From: a virus
IMG/VR virus record: IMGVR_UViG_3300035698_007432
Span: 1-42,869 of that record
DNA: 42,869 nucleotides
Reading direction: 5' to 3' (one strand)
This document shows positions 33,401-39,171 of the stretch, in pieces (position 1 is the first letter of the stretch; each line of letters begins with the position of its first letter). The notes beneath the pieces were generated by a model. That model made no database searches. It was not told the origin of the DNA and saw only the letters and a program-made list of their open reading frames with translations. Made by a program: the position numbers and the translations under genes.

Positions 33401-35251
33401 ATCTTTCGCCACGCAGATCACACTGACTTCCATCCCGTTACCACCCATCACCATCATGCCGGGCTTAAGCTCCGCGCCCCCCGTGAAGGCAGCGGTCTGC
33501 GTGTTGGTTAACGCCCAACTGCTCAACACGATGGTCTCCATGTCAGCCACGTCGCGGATGATTTTCACGTACGCGGACGGGTACTCATCCACGTCGTTCG
33601 CGATAGACGACGTTTCCGCACTCGGCTCAGATGGTTTGGGAACCACGGCCTGCTCTGGCGTCTTCGGCTCGGTGTGGTACGTAGTTCCGGGCGCGCCCGT
33701 AACTCCCTGCACCACGATAGCCGCGCCAGATTTAAGGTTGAGCGCCAACGTCGTGTCCGCGAGGCTTTTGAGGTCACCCACCTTCCCTGCGGACGCCCCC
33801 TGCTTTATGATAGAAAATACAAACTCCTTATCTTTATTGGCCCCGGTAAAGGAAAAGGCGGCTTCCACGCGGTAATCAACCCCGCCGCTCGGCGAGCGCA
33901 CAATAGAGCCGATTCCCATCGGAGTTTTGAGCGCAACCGCTGCCTTACCCGCCTTCGTCTTAGAGATCGGGACGGCCTTGAGATCGTCCTCCGAGAACAG
34001 GCCACCGTACTTCTTGACAAGGTGCTGCTTCGCCACTTCCTTCGCCGCGGCATTCGTAGGCGTCTGCGACAAAGATGGCCCGCCCTGCGGCAGAGGCTTC
34101 CCCGCCGCAAACTGTTGAAACAGGGAGTACACATCGGCGTCTAATGGGATTTGCGCTGCGATGGTTTGCCAGTCGCCTTTCTTCCACGCCAGCATCAGCG
34201 TGTGAAACAGCGGCCCGGTGTACTTGACAGACTTAAGCCACAGCTTCGCCTGCGTCAGCGTCTTGAACGCCTTCGCCTTGCCAATCTTCTTGCCCTTCCA
34301 CGCCGCGAGCATCAGCATCCGCATACTGAGATCAACGTTCGGCCACTTCGAGAAGCCGGGGCTGAGGTATCGCGCGCCGTCCGCGTGAAAGTACAAGTTG
34401 ACAATATTGATCGTGTCGTGGTACATCGTGAAGGGTAGTACCTTGACGCTCTCAAGCGGCGGCTTCTTGCTAGACTTATTAAGACCCTTAAGTTGCTCCG
34501 GGGCTTCAACCGCGAGGATAATGTACGGGACGAGCGTCCCCCACATCATCTTCTGCACCTTCTTGGAAAACGCTTTACTCGCGCCACCCCCTGTAATCAT
34601 CGCCTGCGGGAGTGACTCATCAAGGCGGAGGTCTTCCAGATCGAGTGTTGCCGCCAGCTTGTATCCCACGTCTTCCAGTTGAAGCTTCTGGTACACGACG
34701 CGAAAAGGATCGGGCGAGTGCAAACGGCGGTACAACGCGTTCCCCACGGCTTCGGCTGCTTTACCAAACACAGAGGGAAGGTCAATAAGGTTACCCGTGG
34801 CGCGCGTGTACTCCTCAATAAAACGGGCGACAGAACGGGGCGTCAGGCCGTACTCGTACCGCCACGCTCCCACAGAGAAGCGACCAGACAGGGCTTCAGC
34901 GGAGAGCTTAAATAACGGGAGCAGCGGTTCTTCTTCAAGGACGCCTTCCTTAACGAGCCGCTTGAACTCCCCCGCCGCCCACTTCTGCCCGGCAGTCCCA
35001 CCGTACAAGAGCCACGAACAGACGAGGGCGGAGTCCGCCTCGGTTCTAAGGGTACGTAGTTCTTCTTGATACGCGTCGGCTTGGATTGAGAAGAAGCGGT
35101 GCAAACGGGCCACGAGCGCAGTATCAACAACACCTTTTATTAAGGCGCGGGCAGCAGTCAAACCGGACACGTCCGGGTGCGCGTTCTCTTTGTGCGCAGC
35201 AAGGCCGCGCAGCGCTGAACGTTTTGCGGCATCTGGTACGGCCAACGTCAT
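27500..35251 (-). CDS. Giant multi-domain virion-associated protein with Nudix and HipA/PI-kinase-like domains (polyvalent-type)
   Basis: The chain of 2583 residues starts at an ATG overlapping the kinase stop (TAATG). Residues 1-390 are mostly helical (ALVCSWLLYGGTAGQKWAAG), as in head- or injection-associated proteins. Residues 420-1200 hold repeated beta modules separated by Pro/Glu-rich linkers. At 1266-1288 the Nudix box is exact (G-x5-E-x7-REVREETGL), so hydrolysis of a nucleoside-diphosphate derivative is expected. Residues 1665-1800 resemble HipA/PI-kinase-type cores: nucleotide-loop segment VGIPGGGSNPAMILEG, catalytic GDHDGHAGNFL (D1775, D1777, N1782) and IAIDRG (D1794). Residues 2200-2583 carry SVPSDMGYGGSVGFFSVFRK and VLYFDISLALRPDVYI, reminiscent of large actinophage polyvalent proteins. 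Roles as an ejected effector are inferred. Confidence 0.8.
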   Translation of the reverse strand: MTLAVPDAAKRSALRGLAAHKENAHPDVSGLTAARALIKGVVDTALVARLHRFFSIQADAYQEELRTLRTEADSALVCSWLLYGGTAGQKWAAGEFKRLVKEGVLEEEPLLPLFKLSAEALSGRFSVGAWRYEYGLTPRSVARFIEEYTRATGNLIDLPSVFGKAAEAVGNALYRRLHSPDPFRVVYQKLQLEDVGYKLAATLDLEDLRLDESLPQAMITGGGASKAFSKKVQKMMWGTLVPYIILAVEAPEQLKGLNKSSKKPPLESVKVLPFTMYHDTINIVNLYFHADGARYLSPGFSKWPNVDLSMRMLMLAAWKGKKIGKAKAFKTLTQAKLWLKSVKYTGPLFHTLMLAWKKGDWQTIAAQIPLDADVYSLFQQFAAGKPLPQGGPSLSQTPTNAAAKEVAKQHLVKKYGGLFSEDDLKAVPISKTKAGKAAVALKTPMGIGSIVRSPSGGVDYRVEAAFSFTGANKDKEFVFSIIKQGASAGKVGDLKSLADTTLALNLKSGAAIVVQGVTGAPGTTYHTEPKTPEQAVVPKPSEPSAETSSIANDVDEYPSAYVKIIRDVADMETIVLSSWALTNTQTAAFTGGAELKPGMMVMGGNGMEVSVICVAKDKDGDLWILLSDAQANEYIVIPDSDLAKELLDGNAWFKATAPTEKAGFSSAENFMDNSYLDSDFEEVGIIMTDASEAFGDKFGVGIDTNTVVKDTAGNKFIFQSAFMFTDTSVVVLVYRDDAGAYTNVEDTKLVNLINSGKIEPVSHGGVGALQQYAASEQEDVEDEEEDYVPPTPTNKFPLGAIVSKGADYYLILGVKDGTYLAQKMKPLDHGGFVGVHETVSFDAGATLAWMGLAQSNFNNIAGWVISELPKVGWTVVSTPTAWGLDPVVPDATAWDTVESDASLNYVCAVDTGTGVAIPLFGQEASVEWGGETYTYFNFILNSAAVEKGIAPSYAPKTPKPEPGGAPGNSLCGIQQAIDYVKKKGWSLVSVSEAGSAYQWSLGDVLMYQATKIRTIIGFAKNASGAPMYITTTEKGNISFKSCSTGNNDYGPVYEVDQDILAALLPIPGEEGGFPKLNYDLSKQAKQIAKDADLTYVPSPPDAPFYVGTPLLHEDGVKYVLLGWVQKKTGVQAVVAEAGTDTHWEYPTKFLAAVFSIVYTQGNQIDLEGEGITFGKGIDDAALNVQLGDTAVVPSDIPPDWDEPPPIKQPPFAHNPTDGHASAGIVAISAGAVYTSSEGMESMSVASFLLFYPLNEFSGDKLTFPKGTVEQGESIEKAAVREVREETGLSVKPVAYLGDYKGGNSKTRFFVGYVTGGDPKLAGKETDAVTFKSAAVAQAKKWSKLLSNRDKKVLADAVEWVQEHGWPHSAEVQTAVSYSQVGLVPPGTEVALPAGLSDDDHWKVLLIQAPFPVTMTHIEKAKTICGPKGLDVGTVQKFDTAKDAPKGPKYGEIFKGGAAGTTPMAMLGYVEVTGESEVIPLIFAVSPNGEGVVYAAGAAALKTYKVDEQATAMAKYSEPFLIHPSPDKQKFIEKVYYNGGDLKAAGLTLHEFRVLVQEADLPNAGGITPGLVYDVAAAFVPTGLTPAMYGTLKSNLASNVGLKTSGTSLSKLLSSTPTDTMSLDAGLTSTLKKAPLKKAPKKIIPPTNPSAKLFKDTVAAPDPAQFKYAKVGIPGGGSNPAMILEGPQGTKWFAKKGKDTKPVRAEAEAAAYQLGALVIPDTVPVGAMDYEGQRVSIQPLIENLDPDPIPGNPGDLNDPNKTFLLKQHVVDMFIGDHDGHAGNFLKKGGKLIAIDRGQAFRFYKENAAMSLDPSFHPSGNVGEGYAKKLLLRWATGKAHIPESGFAAMRSAIDAIQSISNKKIKDVLAGFFVVSKLKTAQKTAMLGRIFKARDSYLTDWTKVLKKLKQGFKWPDLHETMAVGAVTISAKDLGFGQVEAAVIKEAVTAGWQGKSIHIDADAIENQEVLVKAATVTSGPNAGKLATVVYFKVNRNAALAAESEMMSKATVETGHIGPGVLPGIDSESAAGTPEPYWGLLLAGIKTVQTHCYDKPDCKPNPDTVTKLQQMTNGAGYGGKPSLEALAKATAGKSGKYGKTKIPNDVVHAMATYYLEIANNILSIAADPEQFKGQKLDMYDPFVWEPPEEAEEEKAVAFTNIVKQQGGQVWPALSPVYDADSKKGTLTITEAGTTPMYSGVGILSQYAITVPALPGAHVFFQPAKSGSGDSAIRSYYGQAWGLIYQEPTPASIAVLLRAFEDATSIKMNVADEDDKEILFLSKNAFLLQGSKPQVSQAGGTVNPSSEGEGATDTEYVTALKSYATGDKEGAKAALKEYVAAHISSAAVGGATKITSENLHLLPGYGEYGYNTETDEEGNAVEAGFFRPKRLGWTRKSLAKYMESTESNSGHVYVAHKITSGTLPTFIDVVTKGNGAVMANVMKGYNGVPVSGASVPSDMGYGGSVGFFSVFRKGLSAGSGVLYFDISLALRPDVYIIGSGDGFGDVTRTRYTTPEAWKKHGLNTLTGSITITSPYQICVRHEANLRQYLRVALFSSSATAKTARDKVRQCWGEVTFAQGRSINEVFISV
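30389..30401. repeat. Recurring palindrome, copy 4, inside the giant gene (TGACATGGTGTCA)
   Basis: Same inverted repeat with one arm mismatch, located in the Ser/Thr-rich linker at residues 1617-1621 (TDTMS) just before the kinase-like domain. It is the only one of the six copies not at a gene junction. It may be a coincidence of coding sequence, or a site inherited from a fused gene boundary. Confidence 0.5.
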
Positions 35252-36132
35252 TACTTCACCGTCGTAAATCCTTTAGCGCCTTTCGGCTTGAACATTCCCA
35301 ACGCGGTCTTCCCTGTTCCCGCGATCTGCTTACCGAGGCCAAGCGCTCCCCGCGTCTTTCCGTCGCGCACGCGAGCAAACGTTGGGCGCTGCTCCTCCGG
35401 CCAGTCAGACGCCTTGAACGACTGCGCTTGCCGAACAAGCTTCTCGTCCTTCTTCAGCCACTCCTGCCCGACCGTGTTCGCGACGGACAAACTCAACACC
35501 TTCCGGCCAAGCGTGCGTAGCTGCGGGACGACATTCTTTTGCCAAAACGCGGGCGTGAGATCGACATCGTTCTTGATTTCATAGAAGCGCTTCTTACCAA
35601 ACAGCTTCTTGTACCGCGCCTTATTCTTTTCGAGGCCGTACCACGCGTCGTCGATGAAACTCGACGGCACGTTCCTGCCCCCCACTTTCGCGCGCGCAAC
35701 GTTCCTGCGATGCGCGGTTGGATTACTGACGGTGATGCACACCATCGTGCAGTCGTACCCCAACTTCCTGAGCTTATGATATGGCCCGGCAACCCGATCA
35801 TACGCCCACCCCGTACAATCAATCACCAACCCTCGACGACGCACGGCGTAGTATCGAAGCTCGTTGTTGCGGATGTCTCGCGCCTTCGTAAACATCTGCG
35901 GCTGCGCACCGACTTCCTTCGGCGAAATCTTCGCCCACTTGAGCATCGCTTCAAGATGCACGTCAGCGTTGATTTCCTTGAGTGGGGCACCGGGGAACAT
36001 GTCCTTGGCAATCCGCGTCTTGCCTGCGCCCCCGGAGCCGACGACGAAGATGGCCTTGAGGACGCCCTTGTCCCGCAAGCTCTCATCGAGCCGCTCAACC
36101 GCGGGAGCTTCAGGAGTGTAGGCCGTTCGCAT
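35251..36132 (-). CDS. Zeta-toxin-like P-loop kinase
   Basis: I place the start at ATG 36132 (293 residues); the frame extends 17 codons upstream into the previous gene. Residues 32-39, GSGGAGKT, form the Walker A loop. INADVHLEAMLKWAKI (residues 52-67) contains a likely catalytic Asp, and LVIDCTGWAYDR is the Walker-B-like strand with substrate loop. ITVSNPTAHRRNVARAKVGG, RNVPSSFI has the Arg-rich lid typical of zeta-toxin and polynucleotide-kinase-like enzymes. The C-terminus is basic. No antitoxin gene is seen next to it. The palindrome spans the junction with the previous gene. It is translationally coupled to the giant protein, so the two probably act together, perhaps as injected effectors. 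Confidence 0.8.
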   Translation of the reverse strand: MRTAYTPEAPAVERLDESLRDKGVLKAIFVVGSGGAGKTRIAKDMFPGAPLKEINADVHLEAMLKWAKISPKEVGAQPQMFTKARDIRNNELRYYAVRRRGLVIDCTGWAYDRVAGPYHKLRKLGYDCTMVCITVSNPTAHRRNVARAKVGGRNVPSSFIDDAWYGLEKNKARYKKLFGKKRFYEIKNDVDLTPAFWQKNVVPQLRTLGRKVLSLSVANTVGQEWLKKDEKLVRQAQSFKASDWPEEQRPTFARVRDGKTRGALGLGKQIAGTGKTALGMFKPKGAKGFTTVK

Positions 36133-36146
36133 TGACACCGTGTCAG
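36132..36146. repeat. Recurring palindrome, copy 5 (TTGACACCGTGTCAG)
   Basis: The inverted repeat (arms TGACAC/GTGTCA) covers the stop codon of the upstream small gene and ends on the first base of the kinase start codon. In RNA the arms can pair and lie between GUGAGGG and AUG, which would bring ribosome site and start together. Confidence 0.85.
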
Positions 36147-36556
36147 CCCTCACCAAACAGAATCCGCCAACCCTCTCGCACAACCAGAGCCGGATACTTC
36201 ACGCGGCAGGCCAACTCCACGCACTCAACCCACAGCCCGCCCCACTTCTCCGTCGCCGCCCGACGAGCGTCCAACAGCCGGGTTTCGTCCACGTCCTCAT
36301 CTAACATCAAAGTGTCGTTGCCAATTTGTTCACAGGCCCAATCCAACTCGTACAGCAGCGCCCGACTCTTGAGGCGGCTGCCCAACAACGCGCCCACCAC
36401 GGCCTCAAACTTGAACGTCTCACCTGTCGGGGTGTACACGGCAAACCACTCGTCGCCAACGAAGGGCTTCACTGATATGTAGCCAAGCAGTGGCGCAGTC
36501 TGAACGCACTCGTCAAGTAACACAGGGCGGTGGGTGTGTGGATCAACGAGCGTCAT
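36143..36556 (-). CDS. Unknown 137-residue protein
   Basis: The ATG overlaps the preceding stop codon by four bases (ATGA), so translation is probably coupled. The chain has a beta-rich start (DPHTHRPVLLDECVQTAPLL, GYISVKPFVGDEWFAVYTPT, GETFKFEAVVGALLG) and a helical end (RLLDARRAATEKWGGLWVEC, VELACRVKYPALVVREGWRI). No transmembrane span or catalytic motif is evident. Sited just before the zeta-like kinase it could be a partner or antidote, but nothing in the sequence proves that. It is moderately acidic. Confidence 0.7.
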   Translation of the reverse strand: MTLVDPHTHRPVLLDECVQTAPLLGYISVKPFVGDEWFAVYTPTGETFKFEAVVGALLGSRLKSRALLYELDWACEQIGNDTLMLDEDVDETRLLDARRAATEKWGGLWVECVELACRVKYPALVVREGWRILFGEG

Positions 36557-36903
36557 CGTTTCATCATCTGTCCGAGCGCGGCGGCGGCAAGACTTGCGCC
36601 AGACCGGGAGGGAGCGGCGCGCCGAGACTCCGTGAGGGGTGGCGTCTTGTTAGCACCTGCGTCTGCCTCCGCGGAGGATGATACGTCGGCGACGGTTCCC
36701 ACACTTTCATCTTGGCGCGCCGAGACTTCACTGGTTTGGAGTACGTTAGCTCCCCGGTGCGCGCCCACGCGCGCGAGCGCGCGATACGTAACAGACTCGT
36801 CTTGCCGGAGACGTTGCTCTGAGGCGGTTGTGGTTGGAAGAACGGACGATCCCGACGCTGCCATTGGTTCACTCCAAGTAACCGGGCGGTCGGGTACGTT
36901 CAT
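36553..36903 (-). CDS. Small low-complexity protein, unknown function
   Basis: This 116-residue frame fills the space between the core-like protein and the next gene, and its stop overlaps the next start. The sequence is rich in Ser, Ala, Arg and Thr, and contains RQDESV twice (residues about 33 and 63) with TYRALARVGAHRGANVLQTS between them. The start at 36903 has only a weak GGCGG ribosome site. The other frame in this interval is Arg/Pro-rich and looks spurious. Composition resembles disordered head-internal proteins. Real but uncertain. Confidence 0.5.
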   Translation of the reverse strand: MNVPDRPVTWSEPMAASGSSVLPTTTASEQRLRQDESVTYRALARVGAHRGANVLQTSEVSARQDESVGTVADVSSSAEADAGANKTPPLTESRRAAPSRSGASLAAAALGQMMKR

Positions 36904-36937
36904 CGCCGCCCGCCGCGCCGTTGGCTCGTAGGCGGCA

Positions 36938-36968
36938 GGGGGGTCGAGCGGGATGTTCTCGACCCCCC
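36938..36968. other. GC-rich hairpin between genes
   Basis: A perfect 11-bp stem (GGGGGGTCGAG with CTCGACCCCCC) and a 9-base loop lie 16 bases downstream of the core-like gene stop. No T run follows on either strand, so it is not a standard terminator. It may protect the 3' end of the upstream message or hinder read-through. Confidence 0.65.
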
Positions 36969-36984
36969 GGTGCGACGGACGAGA

Positions 36985-38139
36985 TTACTCGTCTTTGGTT
37001 TCGTCGATGGTGACGGCTTCCTGCGCCTTATCGGCACATGCCCGCTGGTGCTGCAAGGCCGATGCAGCCAAGGACGACCCCTCACTGAGTTGCATACGAG
37101 GATCGCGCTCCTGCTCAACGCTGGCGGCGATGGTCTTGCCCTTCCCGCCCTTTTTGCCCTTGAACAGTCCCGCGGCTTTCTTCATGGCCGCTGCCTTCTT
37201 GCCGCCCCCCTTTGCCTTCGCCAACTTCTTGCTGACGCTGCCCTTCTTGCCCGTCTTCCCAGACAGGCGCTTTTCGGGCGGAACCCACGGCTTCGGCATC
37301 TTGGCACCGAGGTTCTTGTAGATAACCTTGATGACCTTCTTGCGGCCCGGATCAACCAAAGCCTTGATCTTACCAGCTTTCTTCGCGCCCTTTGCCCGCA
37401 TCTTCTGGTAAATCTTGTTTTTCGACGGGGAGCCGCTTGCGCCGCCGGGGCCGTATCCGGGCTTGTAATCACCGCCCCTATACCCCTTACCCTTCGCGAC
37501 GCGGACGATGGCACCCTTCTTGAGCATGGCGACCATCATCCGTTTACGCTGATTATGAACCTGCAACTTCCCGCCCTTTGCCCCTCCACTCGCGCCCTTG
37601 AACGGCCCCTTGCGGAAGTCGCCCTTCTTGAACGGGGCCTTACGCTCGTCCAACTCACTGTCGTCCACCAACGACAACACGTCGGAGAACTCAGCAAGCG
37701 CCGCCTTGTCTTCGAGGGTTTCAACCGGCATCTCGTGGACGACGTAGTATTCGAGCATCGAGTACAAGTCGTCCTCGTCGATGAGTTCCGCGACGATCTC
37801 GCCGGGAATAACCTCGCATTCGACGGCGATGATTTTCCGGTCGGCAATCTCCGCGTCGTCGTCCGCGCTCTCGGCTTCCTTAACCGCAGCGTCGTCAGCG
37901 GGGAACAGGAAGGCGTCCTCAGCATCCGAGCTTTCGGTGAAGTATTGGGTTTCCTCGATGACGAACCCCTTCAACTCCGGGTCGTCAAAGAACACGTCAT
38001 AGTTGACGTCTTCGAGGAATACGGCGATGGTTTCCGCTTCGAGCGTCAGCTTCCCGTCCTCACCGAGCAAGGAACTTTCGTCGAACTCCGCACCTTCAAC
38101 AATGTCGGGGTTCACTTCCGTCGTGGTTGTCACTGGCAT
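36985..38139 (-). CDS. Acidic/basic chimeric protein, putative internal head (core) protein
   Basis: ATG 38139 with GGAG 6-9 bases upstream gives 384 residues; a TTG further upstream was rejected. Residues 1-170 are strongly acidic (DESSLLGEDGK, EAESADDDAEIAD, IDEDDLYSMLEYYVV). Residues 171-350 are Lys/Gly-rich (KKGDFRKGPFKGASGGAKGG, KGKKGGKGK) with a helical segment (NKIYQKMRAKGAKKAGKIKA). The end is mixed (QALQHQRACADKAQEAV-like). Such charge segregation is typical of internal head or core proteins and DNA-binding scaffolds. It is the first gene after the predicted promoter. The basic half could bind DNA; the acidic half may mask it until processing. Family unknown. Confidence 0.72.
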   Translation of the reverse strand: MPVTTTTEVNPDIVEGAEFDESSLLGEDGKLTLEAETIAVFLEDVNYDVFFDDPELKGFVIEETQYFTESSDAEDAFLFPADDAAVKEAESADDDAEIADRKIIAVECEVIPGEIVAELIDEDDLYSMLEYYVVHEMPVETLEDKAALAEFSDVLSLVDDSELDERKAPFKKGDFRKGPFKGASGGAKGGKLQVHNQRKRMMVAMLKKGAIVRVAKGKGYRGGDYKPGYGPGGASGSPSKNKIYQKMRAKGAKKAGKIKALVDPGRKKVIKVIYKNLGAKMPKPWVPPEKRLSGKTGKKGSVSKKLAKAKGGGKKAAAMKKAAGLFKGKKGGKGKTIAASVEQERDPRMQLSEGSSLAASALQHQRACADKAQEAVTIDETKDE

Positions 38140-38184
38140 GTTCAAATCTCCTAACAAGGAACGAGTACGGGCTTCGTAGTCACC

Positions 38185-38214
38185 AGTATATCAAACCAAA
38201 CAGCCCTCTGTCCA
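38185..38214 (-). promoter_or_regulatory. Sigma-70-like promoter for the core-protein transcription unit
   Basis: On the minus strand TGGACA (38214-38209) and TATACT (38190-38185) are 18 bases apart, with TG one base before the -10 box (extended -10). Both boxes match 5 of 6 consensus bases. The start of transcription would be near 38178, about 40 bases before the ATG at 38139. Confidence 0.65.
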
Positions 38215-38219
38215 GTTTT

Positions 38220-38244
38220 GCCCGGAAAGATTCCGGGCTTTTTT
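38220..38244 (+). terminator. Hairpin with T run oriented toward the plus strand
   Basis: GCCCGGAA-AGA-TTCCGGGC (38220-38238) is followed by TTTTTT on the plus strand. On the minus strand the stem is flanked by A runs, so it would not end the minus transcripts. It lies between the small gene at 38246 and the promoter. It could stop antisense transcription entering the right-hand genes, or act as an insulating hairpin. Confidence 0.6.
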
Positions 38245-38245
38245 C

Positions 38246-38524
38246 TCAAGCAGGCAAGTCCTCAGTCGGGACATCCGGGGCGTTGGTCTGAATGAACGCC
38301 CGCGTGTTGTTGAAGAAGGTCAGCATCGCGGTGGCGTCCGCGCCCAACTCGGCGGCGATGGCCGCGCGGGTATGTTCATTGACTTGCTTGATGCACAGGT
38401 CGTGGAAGCGCTTCATCTTCCTGATCAAACCCTTCGCCGAGGAACGAAGAATCTCCGCCGCGTCTGCCGAAGACGGGCCAGCCACCACCACGGGGGTGTC
38501 CATAAAGTCGTTGCCAGTGTCCAT
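38246..38524 (-). CDS. Small helical protein, unknown function
   Basis: The protein of 92 residues has GGAG 9-12 bases upstream of the ATG. The first 20 residues are polar (TGNDFMDTPVVVAGPSSADA), followed by helices SAKGLIRKMKRFHDLCIKQV and EHTRAAIAAELGADATAMLT. It ends acidic (VPTEDLPA). No family is recognised. It is the last gene before the promoter/hairpin boundary, so it ends the upstream transcription unit. The unit consists of tail-fibre-type genes, so an assembly or adaptor role is possible. Confidence 0.65.
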   Translation of the reverse strand: MDTGNDFMDTPVVVAGPSSADAAEILRSSAKGLIRKMKRFHDLCIKQVNEHTRAAIAAELGADATAMLTFFNNTRAFIQTNAPDVPTEDLPA

Positions 38525-38541
38525 CCCTCAACTCCTTGTAG

Positions 38542-39162
38542 TTACTTTATCGTCGCCTGCCGCGACCCCAACGTATCGACTTCATAATGAAAATCGAACT
38601 CGACCAGATACGCGATCTTCCCGTCGAACGTGTCGCCTGCAACCGACGAGTTGCGCTTCAGCGCACAGATCAAGACCGAACTCACCAACATACCCGTACC
38701 GTCGATGCTTTGCAGTTCACTGTACGTATGTACATCCGCCACAGCGGGCGCGGGGCAATCAGCGACGGAGATAGTTTCACCGGGAAAAGCGGCTGCCTGA
38801 TTCGCCCATGAATGCGTCAATGACCAACGGACATCACCGGCTGTGTTGTCTTCGGGAACCCAATGAACGTGCGGTACGATGGCAGTGCCTTCCCTATACG
38901 TATGCGGCATTTGCGCCACGAAATATACAGTTTTTTCGTTACCTCCCACCGCCTCGTCAGTAAAGCCGTACACCAGCCCACCTTTGTAGGCAACCTCCGT
39001 GGGGTCTTTTGACCCACCAAGCTTGACGGCGTTGAGGGGAACGCGAAGATCATCGTACACCACCGTACCCAGCACAAGCGTCTTCTGCGCAGGCGTCACA
39101 ATATGTAAATCATCCGCCGTCGTCTCAACGACCTCACCCGCAATGTTCCAATTAAGAGCCAT
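38542..39162 (-). CDS. Beta-rich virion protein with HxHW motif (putative tail/receptor-binding accessory)
   Basis: A 206-residue protein with AAGGG before the ATG. After a beta start (LNWNIAGEVVETTADDLHIV) it carries VYFVAQMPHTYREGTAIVPH, then VHWVPEDNTAGDVRW and LTHSWANQAAAFPGETISV. The HVHW...W pattern is common in phage tail fibre or adhesin-associated proteins, where the His pair may coordinate a metal. The C-terminus ends in strands (KIAYLVEFDFHYEVD). It follows the fibre gene by 9 bases and precedes a small helical protein, so it is likely part of the fibre apparatus. Confidence 0.65.
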   Translation of the reverse strand: MALNWNIAGEVVETTADDLHIVTPAQKTLVLGTVVYDDLRVPLNAVKLGGSKDPTEVAYKGGLVYGFTDEAVGGNEKTVYFVAQMPHTYREGTAIVPHVHWVPEDNTAGDVRWSLTHSWANQAAAFPGETISVADCPAPAVADVHTYSELQSIDGTGMLVSSVLICALKRNSSVAGDTFDGKIAYLVEFDFHYEVDTLGSRQATIK

Positions 39163-39171
39163 AACTTACCC

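Noticed and set aside
36564-36872. Alternative 102-residue frame between the core-like and 137-residue genes
   Set aside because: Arg/Pro-rich shadow translation. The other frame ends in an ATGA overlap with the next gene and fits the gene spacing better.
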